Positions 1-8,407 of a stretch of DNA of 64,000 bases are shown here, piece after piece. Under the pieces are notes generated by a model. That model was not told the origin of the DNA and searched no databases. It was given only the letters and a program-made list of their open reading frames with translations. How positions within the stretch are numbered: the first letter of the stretch is position 1; every line of letters starts with the position of its first letter. The stretch lies in the NCBI RefSeq assembly GCF_023078455.1, contig NZ_CP095740.1:3646001-3710000 (forward strand). The letters are read 5' to 3'. The DNA comes from Luteibacter aegosomatis (GTDB lineage: Bacteria; Pseudomonadota; Gammaproteobacteria; Xanthomonadales; Rhodanobacteraceae). The translations under genes and the position numbers were made by a program.

Positions 1-133
1 GCCACCACGTATTCCACGAAGGGCTGTGCTGGAAGCCGAGCAGAAAATGAGTGAGATACGCCGATCCGTAAAGCGCGGCCACGAGGGCCACCACGCACGC
101 CGTCATCCCGACGGCGATCTTTCCAAGAGGCAT
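1..133 (-). CDS. 5' end of a membrane protein gene running off the left edge (partial)
   Basis: The minus strand reads an uninterrupted frame of 44 codons from an ATG at 131-133 to the window edge. It begins MPLGKIAVGM, continues with a hydrophobic Ala/Val/Leu stretch of about 20 residues (one membrane helix), and ends with an aromatic FQHSPSWNTWW stretch. An AGGA lies about 10 bases upstream of the ATG. A short N-terminus, one helix and a Trp-rich segment would suit the start of a VirD4/TraG-type coupling protein, but too little is visible for a family call. It could equally be any single-helix inner-membrane protein. Confidence 0.4.
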   Translation of the reverse strand, partial: MPLGKIAVGMTACVVALVAALYGSAYLTHFLLGFQHSPSWNTWW

Positions 134-560
134 GCAACGAACGTCCTGTCGAACCACAACGATGACGTCATGTTTTGGCTTTCGACGCTCGCTTTGCAAA
201 CCGGCGTGAGCGGATTCGGCATAGGTGACGGGCTGATTCGGGGTTCGTCGATGTGCTTGCGACGTTGGGCGCGGCTCGATGTTTACGAAACAACTCAAAG
301 TTGTCTCAAATGAGGGGTGTGCGCTTCGCAGGATTCGCCGATACGATCGGCTCCCACCCTTCGGTAGCAGGCGTCGGCTGATACGGATATCAGGCGACTA
401 CATACAACACGGACGTGTTTTGGTAGTTTCGTGTCGTTGCCTGCGCCGTGTGTCGAATGCGCTGCACAGGCAACCATCGCTCGATGCGGTGAGAAGCGCG
501 GGCCAGGGGTGTTGACGCACCACGAGGCCCGCTGACCACAATCAATGAAAGAGATTGATC
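134..560. other. Non-coding stretch with one half of an extragenic repeat
   Basis: No convincing gene is seen on either strand; the open frames here lack ribosome-binding sites and protein-like composition. Positions about 323-355 carry one arm of the extragenic repeat that is complete at 16700-16850 (GATTCGCCGATACGATCGGC followed by a TCCCACCC-TTCGGTAG block). The matching right arm is absent, so this copy is truncated. Confidence 0.4.
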
Positions 561-662
561 ATGGCCGAGCCGAAGTCTAAGGCATTACCCCGCTTGCCGC
601 TTCCCCGCGGCGACACCCTCAACGGTTACCGGGCCGTCTGGCGTTATTCCAGACACGGTTGA
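561..662 (+). CDS. Possible 33-residue small protein
   Basis: The ATG at 561 opens a 33-codon frame (starting MAEPKSKALP, ending YSRHG) preceded by a purine-rich AAAGAGA about 8 bases upstream. It is Arg/Pro-rich with no membrane segment or recognisable motif. No family is known to me. The ribosome-binding-like sequence and position before another small gene are the only support; it may be chance. Confidence 0.25.
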   Translation: MAEPKSKALPRLPLPRGDTLNGYRAVWRYSRHG

Positions 663-881
663 CGAACCGCGGCGCCCGCCGTTCGGGCTTGAGATGTTTC
701 TTGCCGTTCTTACCCGGCGTGGTCACGTGCGCCTGTAAGACACGGTAGGGCGTCGCCTGCTTCCTCGATCAACGCGCTCCGGCGCCCGGTCACGGGCGGG
801 CCGGTGAGATCTCATGGCCTTGGGCGATGTGTTTCATCGCGGCACGTCGTTGGTGGCGTGCCGCACCTTGGAGGAGTTTCT

Positions 882-1121
882 ATGGATGAGTGTTTGACGT
901 TCGATCCGGATGCGACGGTGGATGAGCTGTTGAACCGCGCGGCGGAATGGTTGCAGTACGCGCGTGGGGTGACCGATCTGTTGGTGGAATCGATCCAGGA
1001 GACGGAATTGCCGGATCGGCAGCGGATGGCGTTGGCCTTGGGTGCGGTCAGTACGTTGACGGCGATGGGTACGCGGTGTGCGATGCGGGCGCATGGGCGG
1101 ATGCAGTGGGACAAGGCGTAG
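882..1121 (+). CDS. Small hypothetical acidic helical protein, 79 aa
   Basis: The ATG at 882 is chosen over upstream in-frame starts because a strong GGAGGAG lies 7 bases before it. The protein starts MDECLTFDPD, is rich in Asp/Glu/Leu/Ala, and reads as two amphipathic helices separated by an ELPDRQR turn, with a C-terminus ending QWDKA. There is no signal peptide or membrane segment. The layout (a short N-terminal tail, then AA-x-LLxxA-type helices) resembles small orphan proteins of pseudomonads of the DUF3077/DUF6124 type, but this is a weak resemblance. Function is unknown. It stands alone, 130 bases from the IS110 element. Confidence 0.6.
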   Translation: MDECLTFDPDATVDELLNRAAEWLQYARGVTDLLVESIQETELPDRQRMALALGAVSTLTAMGTRCAMRAHGRMQWDKA

Positions 1122-1148
1122 GTGGGCATGTCGCTTGCCCGCATGCAC

Positions 1149-1235
1149 CGCGCTGGGCTCCTGCGTGCGCAGGAACGACGGGCTACAAGAATGACAGTGG
1201 CGTATAACCCCCTCACGTCGTTCCTGCGCACGCAG
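1149..1235. repeat. REP-type repeat pair, right half cut by IS110
   Basis: This is an inverted pair of REP-like units (GGGCTCCTGCGTGCGCAGG... and ...CGTTCCTGCGCACGCAG) spaced by about 50 bases. The right unit breaks off after CGCACGCAG at 1235. Its continuation GAACCCAGCGCCTC is found at 2477-2490, on the other side of the IS110 element. Comparable intact copies lie at 25698-25803 and 40138-40240. Confidence 0.85.
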
Positions 1236-1253
1236 ATACCGTGTCTTGACGGC

Positions 1254-2225
1254 CTAGGCAAGGGCGATCTGAGGGTCAAAATCACGCCCGGATCGCACAA
1301 CGCCCCAAGCGATGTGCAGCAGCTTACGCATGCCGGCGACCATGGCGACGCGGTGTGGCTTGCCGCGCTCCCGTAGACGCTGGATGAAGGCTCGGATGGC
1401 GGGGTTATGAGTCATCGCGGTCAGCGTGGACATGTATAGCTTGGCCCGGACCAGCGCCGAGCCAAGCTTGGCGATCGCCCGTGAGCCCTTCCATTGCCCG
1501 GATTCGCGAATAAACGAGTTCAGGCCGGTGAAGGCCGTGAGCTTGCCCGGATCGTCGAAGCGCCTGAGGTCACCCACGCTGGCCAGCAAGACGGCACTGA
1601 CGGCTGGACCGATGCCCGGGATGCTCTCCAGCAACCGACGGTCACCTTTCATGTCCGGGTCCGAATCGATGTGGTCGTCGATCATCCGGCGCAACTGGGC
1701 GATCTGCTCTTCGATGCCGGACAGGACGCGCTCGATAGAGGCCAGCACGTCAGACGCGGTCGTCGCCTCGCGACGATTTTCTTCCATGACCTTCATCTGC
1801 AACAGGTCATCCAGACGCATCACCAGGGCACGCAGGCGACGCTGGGAGGGCTTGGGCGGGATCCAGGGTTGCAGATCCGTCTGCGCGGCGGCGAAACGCG
1901 CGATCAGCTTGGCGTCCGTGCGATCGCTTTTGGCTCGCAGCAGCTCGCTCTTGGCGAAATGGGCGATCCGTGACGGGTTGATCACGTAGACGGTGACGCC
2001 GCGCTCGTGAAGAAACGTGGCCAGCGCCTCGTGATAAATGCTGGTGGCTTCCATGCACACGGCAGCCGTCGGCGCATGCTTGTCGCGCCAAGCCATGAAC
2101 TCGGCGAAGCCCTTGGCTTGATTGGCCAGCTTGGCGCGGGTCTGGTACTTGCCCGGTTTATCCAGTGGTAGCGCCACGTCGAAAGTGGCTTTGGCCATGT
2201 CGATGCCGATGATCGTCGATGTCAT
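1254..2225 (-). CDS. IS110-family transposase (bridge-RNA-guided recombinase), 323 aa
   Basis: The protein has the two-part IS110 build. An N-terminal RuvC-like DEDD domain (about residues 1-155) shows IIGIDMAKATFDV with the first acidic residue, CMEATSIYHEAL with the second, and KSDRTDAKLIARF with the third cluster. A C-terminal transposase_20 domain (about 180-290) shows the SIPGIGPAVSAVLLASVGD helix-hairpin and FTGLNSFIRESGQWKG, with the serine region typical of this family. The ATG at 2225 is preferred over the longer frame because AGGAG lies 9 bases upstream and the homologous start is MTSTIIGID. Known family members are recombinases directed by a structured RNA from the adjacent non-coding end; that RNA can be read here at about 2240-2470. 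Confidence 0.95.
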   Translation of the reverse strand: MTSTIIGIDMAKATFDVALPLDKPGKYQTRAKLANQAKGFAEFMAWRDKHAPTAAVCMEATSIYHEALATFLHERGVTVYVINPSRIAHFAKSELLRAKSDRTDAKLIARFAAAQTDLQPWIPPKPSQRRLRALVMRLDDLLQMKVMEENRREATTASDVLASIERVLSGIEEQIAQLRRMIDDHIDSDPDMKGDRRLLESIPGIGPAVSAVLLASVGDLRRFDDPGKLTAFTGLNSFIRESGQWKGSRAIAKLGSALVRAKLYMSTLTAMTHNPAIRAFIQRLRERGKPHRVAMVAGMRKLLHIAWGVVRSGRDFDPQIALA

Positions 2226-2239
2226 CTCGGAACTCCTGT

Positions 2240-2470
2240 GAAACCAAAACATTCCGATCATCAGCGAGATAGCGCCAGGCTCATCCTTATCAGTGCAGGC
2301 TCTGACCCAAAGGTCGTCCCAAGATACCGTTCGAGCTCACAGGCGCATGAAACGGGACAAGGGCAACGATCTGCGTCACGGGCTCGAAGCCCAAGGAACC
2401 CAACGGTGTCACCTTGTCCCCACCGATGATCAGTCGGGGATTCTCGCTCCATCGGGAGCGAGAATCGAGA
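2240..2470 (-). ncRNA. Candidate bridge (seek) RNA of the IS110 element
   Basis: Read on the minus strand in order. A 5' stem-loop has 12 perfect pairs (2439-2450 with 2455-2466). A target loop is closed by a 9-bp stem (2354-2362 with 2412-2420). It contains TGGGTTCCT (2394-2402), identical to the left target plus core, and ACGCAG (2371-2376), complementary to the right target. A second loop contains ACGGTATCT (2322-2330), identical to the transposase-distal end of the element plus core, and ATAAG (2286-2290), complementary to core plus proximal end. The order 5' hairpin, target loop, donor loop, recombinase gene is that described for IS621-type bridge RNAs. The exact transcript ends cannot be seen. 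Confidence 0.85.
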
Positions 2471-2476
2471 CATAAG

Positions 2477-2500
2477 GAACCCAGCGCCTCTCGTCCGAGG
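2477..2500. repeat. Displaced right end of the REP interrupted by IS110
   Basis: GAACCCAGCGCCTC followed by TCGTCCGAGGG continues the REP unit broken at 1235. The same continuation (GGAACCCAGCGCCTCG) is present in the uninterrupted copy at about 40227-40242. Confidence 0.8.
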
Positions 2501-2529
2501 GGGCGACAACGTTCCATCGGCTTTTGATC

Positions 2530-2935
2530 TTCGCGCCGCGAGCGTGTCGAACCCTTGGATCGCCGATGAAGTCTGCTCCCATAACATCACCAACCCACAC
2601 CGCACCGCCGAAAGAGCCCCGGCCGCGCGCCCTGTCGGCCGGGTTAGGCGTCCGAGGACCTCGAAGCGGAAGAGACCCCGCAGGGGCGCCGGTCAGGATG
2701 ACCGGCGTTCTTCGCCGAGACAGGATGTCGAGTCGAAGAATCCCGCGTAGAGGTCCGTGCCCCGAAGGGGACGGGCGACGTGCGGCCGACAGGGCGCGCG
2801 GTCGGGGCGACCGCCTCGGTCCGCACCGCTCTTCGCGCCGAAGGCGCGTGGATACATGCATTCGCTTGAAGCGAATGAACCGATTGCAGGCGACGCGAGA
2901 ACCAACCGCCTCGCCGTAGGCACCGGCCCGCGCCG
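2530..2935. repeat. Hairpin-rich non-coding region with a large nested palindrome
   Basis: No gene is supported. Arms at 2617-2641 and 2783-2807 are inverted copies of each other with one mismatch over about 25 bases. Between them lie nested hairpins: GGACCTC/GAGGTCC, CCCCGCAGGGG, CGCCGGTC-AGGAT-GACCGGCG, and TTCTTCG/CGAAGAA. Further small hairpins follow (CGCGCC-GAA-GGCGCG near 2840, CATTCGCTT-GAAGCGAATG near 2860). Because it is palindromic, both strands give similar open frames, which are not taken as genes. It could be a structured interspersed element or a structured RNA. Confidence 0.55.
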
Positions 2936-2956
2936 GTGCGACGGGCGTTTGCGTCA

Positions 2957-5900
2957 CTACGGCTTCTGCGGCGCCGAAGGTACGTCCTTGTCCACCGGCG
3001 TTATCACTGGCTTATCCCACGTGCCACCGATGTGGTATCGCTTGCGCGCCGCCTGGTTGAGGCCATGACCGAGAATGCCCTGCACGGCCAGACCAGCCGC
3101 CGCACCCACCGGACCGCCAGCCAGCGCACCCACCACCGGCAGGCTGTTGCCGACGTGCGGGACCACGAGCAACTGCTGGTCGTAATCGCGCGCACGCAGG
3201 CCGGTGCGGCCGGTGATCGAAATCTCCGCCGCCGGACCGCGAATCTTCAGGTTCTGCGTGGTCGCCGTGCCATCGGCGAACTGGAAATCGCCGGTGATCG
3301 AATCGAAGCCGAAGCCCTTGCCCAGCACGTCGCCGAAATCCAGGCCGAGGCGCCTCGGCAGTTCGGTGACCGAAACCAGCCCGAAAAGACGGCCGACGCC
3401 GGGCTGCACTTCGAGGATGCGACCGTTGGCGATGTCGATTTTCAGCGAGCCGTTCATGTTCGCCAACGCCAGTGCGGAAGGCCCGCCGGGCCAGATGGCG
3501 TCGAGTCGCGCGGACGTGCGTCCTCCCTGGAGGATGCCCGCGAAGCCCAGCGCGTCGAACATGCGCGCCACGTCTTCGGCGGCGAAGTCGATCGTGAGGT
3601 GCGTGCGGCTGTGCTTGTCGTCGCCGTTCCAGTCGCCCGATGCGGTGATCTGCACCTGCTTGGACTGCGCACGCAACTGGTCGATGTGCATGCCTTCGTC
3701 GGTCGGCCAGGTCTCCAATCGCGCTTCGCCGAGCTTCGCCTTGCCCAGCCGCATGTCGGTCACGTGCAGGTGCAACGGGGGAAGGCTCGACGGCGCCACG
3801 CCCGCTTCGTTCGCGTCGGCCGGCTTCTTCGTCGCGCCAGCCTCCTCGGCCTGGGCCACGGTCGCCGCCGTCGTCGCGGCGGCACCGGCGACGGCCTTGC
3901 CCTTCTTCGCCGCGTCGGCGGCATCGTCGGCGGCCGGCCACCAGAGCTTGTCCATGCGCGCCGTGATGCCTCGACGGCGAAGATCGTCGTTGGGCACGGT
4001 GAGCTGTCCGACCATGCCGTCGCTGTCGACGCGCAGGGACAGTTCCCTCGGCCCGGGGGTGGCCACCAGGTGCATGTTGCTGAAGTGCTGGGCGAAGACC
4101 TCGCCATCGTCGGTGGTGAGATCCAGGCCGTACAGGCCGGGCCCATCGTTGCCCGTGGACATGCCGACCACGTATTGCACCCATCCTGAGACGTCCAGGT
4201 GCGATGCGTGACCGCCAATGAGGTAGCCCTCCGGCGGCATCGTGGACGGTACGCCGCTGCCGAGGTTGAAGGCCGCGGCCAATGGCACACGGTGCGGCTC
4301 GTCGGGGAGGCGCAGGCGGCCGCGCACGACATCGCCCAACGCGATGTCCAACTGCGCGCCGTCCACCGGCAGGCCGACGCGCACCGATAAAGGCTCCGCC
4401 TGCGTGGCGGGCTTCTTCACCGGCGTCGGCATGCGCAACTCGACGCCGCGCAGGTCGGAATCCACGGTGAGCGTCTGCGTGGGCTCGCCCTGCGACGCGC
4501 GGGCGAGCTCGAAGCCCACGCGGAATGGCCCCCTGCCCTTCGCGATGTCGCCGAGCCACTTGAGGTTGTCGTAGCCGGAGACGAGTTCTTCGACGGTGAA
4601 CGCGCCCTGGACCGACGCGGCGACGATCTTCGATGGATCGTCCGTGCCGCCGGCGATGGCAAGATCGAGCGTGGCGGGTTGGCCCCGGAAGGCGGTCTTC
4701 AGGCCCGTGGCGCGAAAGCCCTTGCCGTCGAAGCTCATGTCGCCGGTGATCTTGTCCAGGCGCAGCTTCCAGGCGTCCGCGACGAGGTCCGCGTCGCGGA
4801 TGGTGGCCTTGCCGTCGAGGGTAAAATCCTTGGCGTTCTTCAACGGCATGAGCAGGTTGAAGCCGAACTCACCGCTGCCGCCGAGCTGCATCCTGTCGAG
4901 CGCCTCGCGGCTGTTCGTTCCCACCGGGCTGTTCTTGACGAAGTCGAGATAGCTGGCGCCGGTGCCGACGCCGTTCACGCGCAGGTCGAGCGTGCTGTCG
5001 GCGAAGTCGGCGATCTCCGCCGTCGCATGGCTCACTGCGTTACCGAGCGAGTGACCTTCGCTCGCATCGACGAGCATGCCGTTGTCGATGAAGCTGGCGA
5101 CCGCCGTCACGCCCTCGGCACGCGGCCAGCCGTTGCCGTAGTCGAGCACCAGGTCGTCGATGTCCGCGCGGGCCTCGAAGCGGCCCTCCTGGTTACGGAA
5201 CGGAAAGTCCCGCAGGTTGCCGCGGAAGACCGCCGACCCGCCGCGAATGTGTCCGGACACCAGGCCGCGGTTGAGCCAGTTCTGAGCGCCCTCCGACATC
5301 GAATGCACCGGCCAGAAGAGCTTCGCCGCCGGCACCTCTCCCTCGCCAAGGGCGACGTACATGTCCATGAACGGACCGCCGTCGCCGGACGGCAGCACGA
5401 ATTCGCCACGCGCCTGCCCACCGAAACCCTCGCCGCGAAAATCGAGCGGATCGATGCCGATATGCCAGCCGTCGTCGTCTTGGTATACCGCGATATCGCC
5501 GCCCAGCGAGGACATGGCAAATGGCTTGCGGAACGTGCCCGTCGCATCGAGCACGGTGGCTTGGTGCGGCAGGCTCAGCGCCATCGCTTCCCCGTCGCCG
5601 AAGATCTCGCCGTGCAGCGAGGAAACGCCCGGCAACCTGCCGCTGGCGTCGATGCCCAGGCCGGAGAACGTCGCATGCGCGGCGTGCAGGCCGCCGGAGG
5701 AGTCCCAGTCGGCGCGCGCTTCGTCGAAGCGCCCGCGTGGATGTCCCTCGCCCAGCCAGCGCGCCATCGCCGGCGAAAGCTGCGGCAGCACACCGGCCCA
5801 GGGTACGAGCGGCGCCAGCTCGAGATGACGGGCCACCAGCGTGCCGCGCGAAGCACCCGCCTCCTGGTGCAGCAGCAGGGCCACGTCGCTGCCGTCCGAT

Positions 5901-6823
5901 CCTGCCCAGTCGAAGCGACGCTCGGTACCGGTGGCATCGGCATGCATGTCGAAGAGACCGTGCAATCCTTCGGTCGACACCATGCGATCGGGTCCGCGCA
6001 CCTTCAGCCCGTCGAGGTCGATGCGCGACGTGGAGCGCGCCACGTGGGCGTCGCGCCATTGCACCCAGGTTTCGAAGCCGCCACGCCCCTTCGCCAGGGT
6101 ATAGCCGCCTACCTCGATGTCGGACGTCAACGCCGCGAAGTCGACCTGACTGCCCTTGAGATAAACCGTGCCCGACGAGCCGTCGTCGGCGAAACGCGCG
6201 GCGGTGGTCAACAGGCCGCCCCCGTTTTCGCGGCGCAACGTGCCTCCGGCTCGCACCACGTGCCCCTGCATGCTGATGCGCAACTGGTCGGCGACGAGAC
6301 CGTAATGGCGATCCGTGCCCTCGTCGGCGATGTCCAACCGAAGGTTGCCCAGCCACAGGTCGGCCGACATCTGGCCCAGCGACACCTTTTGCGAAGCGCC
6401 TCCGGCAGCGAAACCGTCCACGCTCCAGCGTCCGTCCGCGGCGCGGCGCAGTCCCAGGTGCAGGTCGGTCAGGCGCAGGTTCAAGAGGTGCCGCGACGGC
6501 AGCACGAGGCCGCCGAAATCGAGTTTCAACGCCGCGCGCGGCAGGTGCAACGGCGCCCCGCCGTTCTCACCGGCGACGCTGACGTCGCGCATGACGAACA
6601 GGGGACCGGAAGGCTGCCAAAAGCCTTCCAGCGAGGCGAACGTCACCGGCCGGCCGAGCTTCTCGCTCAGCGTCGCCGCCACCCGGCCGGGATAGCGCGC
6701 GGCCAACGGCAACAGCAACTGGCCCAGGGCCATGGCGATGGCGAGCGCGACGAGCACGCTCGCGACCAGTCCAACGAGGAAGAACCGCAGGCGTCGTATG
6801 CGATGGCGCCAGGCCGGATTCAC
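2957..6823 (-). CDS. yhdP: YhdP-family AsmA-like inner-membrane/periplasmic lipid transport protein, 1288 aa
   Basis: One N-terminal membrane helix (about residues 12-36) is followed by a very long periplasmic domain. LGRPVTFASLEGFWQPSGP near residue 60 is typical of the AsmA/YhdP group (DUF3971 region followed by an AsmA-like C-terminal domain). Family members form long hydrophobic-groove bridges that move phospholipids from inner to outer membrane; this role is from the family. Length matches E. coli YhdP. An Ala/Lys/Glu-rich low-complexity insert at about residues 964-1010 is probably a local loop expansion. The start is GTG at 6823, 45 bases after the rng stop; placement at the end of the leuS-rng cluster is standard in gammaproteobacteria. 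Confidence 0.9.
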   Translation of the reverse strand: MNPAWRHRIRRLRFFLVGLVASVLVALAIAMALGQLLLPLAARYPGRVAATLSEKLGRPVTFASLEGFWQPSGPLFVMRDVSVAGENGGAPLHLPRAALKLDFGGLVLPSRHLLNLRLTDLHLGLRRAADGRWSVDGFAAGGASQKVSLGQMSADLWLGNLRLDIADEGTDRHYGLVADQLRISMQGHVVRAGGTLRRENGGGLLTTAARFADDGSSGTVYLKGSQVDFAALTSDIEVGGYTLAKGRGGFETWVQWRDAHVARSTSRIDLDGLKVRGPDRMVSTEGLHGLFDMHADATGTERRFDWAGSDGSDVALLLHQEAGASRGTLVARHLELAPLVPWAGVLPQLSPAMARWLGEGHPRGRFDEARADWDSSGGLHAAHATFSGLGIDASGRLPGVSSLHGEIFGDGEAMALSLPHQATVLDATGTFRKPFAMSSLGGDIAVYQDDDGWHIGIDPLDFRGEGFGGQARGEFVLPSGDGGPFMDMYVALGEGEVPAAKLFWPVHSMSEGAQNWLNRGLVSGHIRGGSAVFRGNLRDFPFRNQEGRFEARADIDDLVLDYGNGWPRAEGVTAVASFIDNGMLVDASEGHSLGNAVSHATAEIADFADSTLDLRVNGVGTGASYLDFVKNSPVGTNSREALDRMQLGGSGEFGFNLLMPLKNAKDFTLDGKATIRDADLVADAWKLRLDKITGDMSFDGKGFRATGLKTAFRGQPATLDLAIAGGTDDPSKIVAASVQGAFTVEELVSGYDNLKWLGDIAKGRGPFRVGFELARASQGEPTQTLTVDSDLRGVELRMPTPVKKPATQAEPLSVRVGLPVDGAQLDIALGDVVRGRLRLPDEPHRVPLAAAFNLGSGVPSTMPPEGYLIGGHASHLDVSGWVQYVVGMSTGNDGPGLYGLDLTTDDGEVFAQHFSNMHLVATPGPRELSLRVDSDGMVGQLTVPNDDLRRRGITARMDKLWWPAADDAADAAKKGKAVAGAAATTAATVAQAEEAGATKKPADANEAGVAPSSLPPLHLHVTDMRLGKAKLGEARLETWPTDEGMHIDQLRAQSKQVQITASGDWNGDDKHSRTHLTIDFAAEDVARMFDALGFAGILQGGRTSARLDAIWPGGPSALALANMNGSLKIDIANGRILEVQPGVGRLFGLVSVTELPRRLGLDFGDVLGKGFGFDSITGDFQFADGTATTQNLKIRGPAAEISITGRTGLRARDYDQQLLVVPHVGNSLPVVGALAGGPVGAAAGLAVQGILGHGLNQAARKRYHIGGTWDKPVITPVDKDVPSAPQKP

Positions 6824-6868
6824 CGCCCGGCGTTCCGGCAGCGCTCCGTCAGGTGGATGTGAAAATCC

Positions 6869-8353
6869 TTAGAGGAGAACGACATCGAACTGTTCCTGCG
6901 AGTAATGCTCTTCGGCCTGGAAGCGTATGCTCTTGGCGATGAATTCTTCCAGTTCCGCGACCGCGGCCGATTCTTCCTCGAGGATACGGCCGACGACCTT
7001 GGGGCTTGCCATGACCAGCAGCTTTTGCGCGTTGAACTGTCGCACCGCCCGCGTGATCTCGCGAAAGATTTCGTAGATGACGGTCTCGGCCGTCTTCAGC
7101 GTGCCACGTCCGCTACAGGCCGGGCATGGCTCGCACAACTGACGCTCCAGGCTTTCGGTAGTGCGCTTGCGGGTCATTTCCACCAGGCCCAACGCCGACA
7201 TCGGGTAGACCGTGGTCTTGGCGTGGTCGCGCTGCAGGCCCTTCTCGAGCATGCGCAACACCTGGCGCTTGTGCTCGTCGTCGATCATGTCGATGAAGTC
7301 GATGATGATGATGCCGCCGAGGTTGCGCAGGCGAAGCTGGCGTGCCGCCGCCTGCGCCGCCTCGAGATTGGTGCGGTACACCGTTTCCTCGAGGTTGCGG
7401 CTGCCGAGGTAGCCGCCCGTGTTCACGTCGATGGTGGTCATCGCTTCGGTCTGGTCGACGATGAGGTAGCCACCCGACTTCAGCGGCACCTCCTTGCGCA
7501 GCGCGCGCTGGATCTCGTCTTCCACGCCGTAGAGGTCGAAGATCGGGCGTTCGCCGGAATAGTGTTCGACGCGGTCGGACAGCACCGGCATGAACTTCTG
7601 CACGAATTTGACCGTCTTCTCGTAGGTTTCGCGTGAATCCACGCGAACCTTCTCGATGCCGTCGTTCAGCGAATCGCGCAGCGAACGCAACGGCAGCGAC
7701 AATTCTTCGTACACCCGCTCGCCGACCTTGGCCTTGGCGATGTTTTCCTGCACCACGCGCCAGACTTTGCCCAGGTAGGTGACATCGAAGGCCAGGGATT
7801 CTTCCGACTGGCCCTCGGCGTTCGTGCGCACGATGTAACCCAGCGGGTTTTCGCCCAGGAGCGGCGTGATGACGTCCTTCAGGCGCTGCCGCTCGGCATC
7901 GTCCTCGATGCGCACCGACACGCCCAGCGTGCGCGAGTGCGGCAACAGCACGAGGTAACGGGACGGAATGGACAGGTGCGTCGAAAGGCGCGCGCCCTTG
8001 CTGCCGATGGGGTCCTTCACCACCTGGACGACGATTTCCTGTCCTTCGTGCACCAGCTCGCTGATGGACGGGACCGGACCGTGTCCATTGGACTTGCCGC
8101 CCTCGGTTTCGGCCGTGTGCAGCGGCGCGCGCACGATATCGGAGGCGTGCAGGAACGCGGCGCGTTCCAGCCCGATCTCCACGAACACCGCCTGCATGCC
8201 GGGCATGACGCGCTGCACCCGGCCCTTGTACACGTTGCCCACGTAGCCGCGCTTCTGGGCACGCTCGACGTGGACCTCCTGCAGCATGCCGTTTTCGACG
8301 ATCGCCACGCGCGTCTCACGCGGCGTGACATTGATCAGGATCTCCTCGCTCAC
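6869..8353 (-). CDS. rng: Ribonuclease G, 494 aa
   Basis: This is an endoribonuclease of the RNase E/G family that matures the 16S rRNA 5' end and cleaves mRNAs in the cytoplasm. The N-terminal S1 RNA-binding domain is at about 35-130 (KRGYVGNVYKGRVQRVMPGMQAVFVEIG). The catalytic region has DVNTGGYLGSRNLEETVYRTN and GGIIIIDFIDMIDDEHKR, with the metal-binding aspartates. CEPCPACSGRGTLKTAETV near residue 410 is the short zinc-link region. Length is that of RNase G, with no RNase E degradosome tail. The start is GTG at 8353 with a GGAGAGG 8 bases upstream. It sits 54 bases after maf and 45 before yhdP. Confidence 0.96.
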   Translation of the reverse strand: MSEEILINVTPRETRVAIVENGMLQEVHVERAQKRGYVGNVYKGRVQRVMPGMQAVFVEIGLERAAFLHASDIVRAPLHTAETEGGKSNGHGPVPSISELVHEGQEIVVQVVKDPIGSKGARLSTHLSIPSRYLVLLPHSRTLGVSVRIEDDAERQRLKDVITPLLGENPLGYIVRTNAEGQSEESLAFDVTYLGKVWRVVQENIAKAKVGERVYEELSLPLRSLRDSLNDGIEKVRVDSRETYEKTVKFVQKFMPVLSDRVEHYSGERPIFDLYGVEDEIQRALRKEVPLKSGGYLIVDQTEAMTTIDVNTGGYLGSRNLEETVYRTNLEAAQAAARQLRLRNLGGIIIIDFIDMIDDEHKRQVLRMLEKGLQRDHAKTTVYPMSALGLVEMTRKRTTESLERQLCEPCPACSGRGTLKTAETVIYEIFREITRAVRQFNAQKLLVMASPKVVGRILEEESAAVAELEEFIAKSIRFQAEEHYSQEQFDVVLL

Positions 8354-8407
8354 CGCGGCCCCTCTCCTTCAATTCCCGCGCTTTATAGCCCGCGCGAGGA
8401 TGACCTG

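Larger units (their letters stand above)
1236..2474 (-). mobile_element. IS110-family insertion sequence, complete
   Basis: The ends are read from the interrupted REP: left flank ...CGC-AG, right flank AG-GAACCCAGCG. The dinucleotide AG (CT on the element's own strand) is at 1234-1235 and 2475-2476, so the element is 1239 bases plus one core dinucleotide. There are no terminal inverted repeats, as expected for IS110. The non-coding end upstream of the transposase (1236-2474 read leftwards, 2226-2474) is 249 bases, while the other end beyond the stop codon is only 18 bases. This asymmetry is that of the IS110 group, not the IS1111 group. Nothing appears damaged. Confidence 0.93.

Noticed and set aside
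1234..2330. 9-base direct repeat AGATACCGT flanking the transposase, first read as a target-site duplication
   Set aside because: The second copy lies inside the element; the true junction is set by the interrupted REP. The repeat is better explained as the donor guide in the bridge RNA matching the element's end.
2430..2957. Overlapping ORFs on both strands downstream of IS110
   Set aside because: They follow from the palindromic, hairpin-rich sequence (both strands read similarly) and lack any start signal or domain.
2936..4189. Long plus-strand open frame opposite yhdP
   Set aside because: High-GC shadow frame: Arg/His/Ala-rich, no domain, no ribosome-binding site, fully antisense to a well-supported gene. 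The same applies to the plus-strand frame at 4679-6862.
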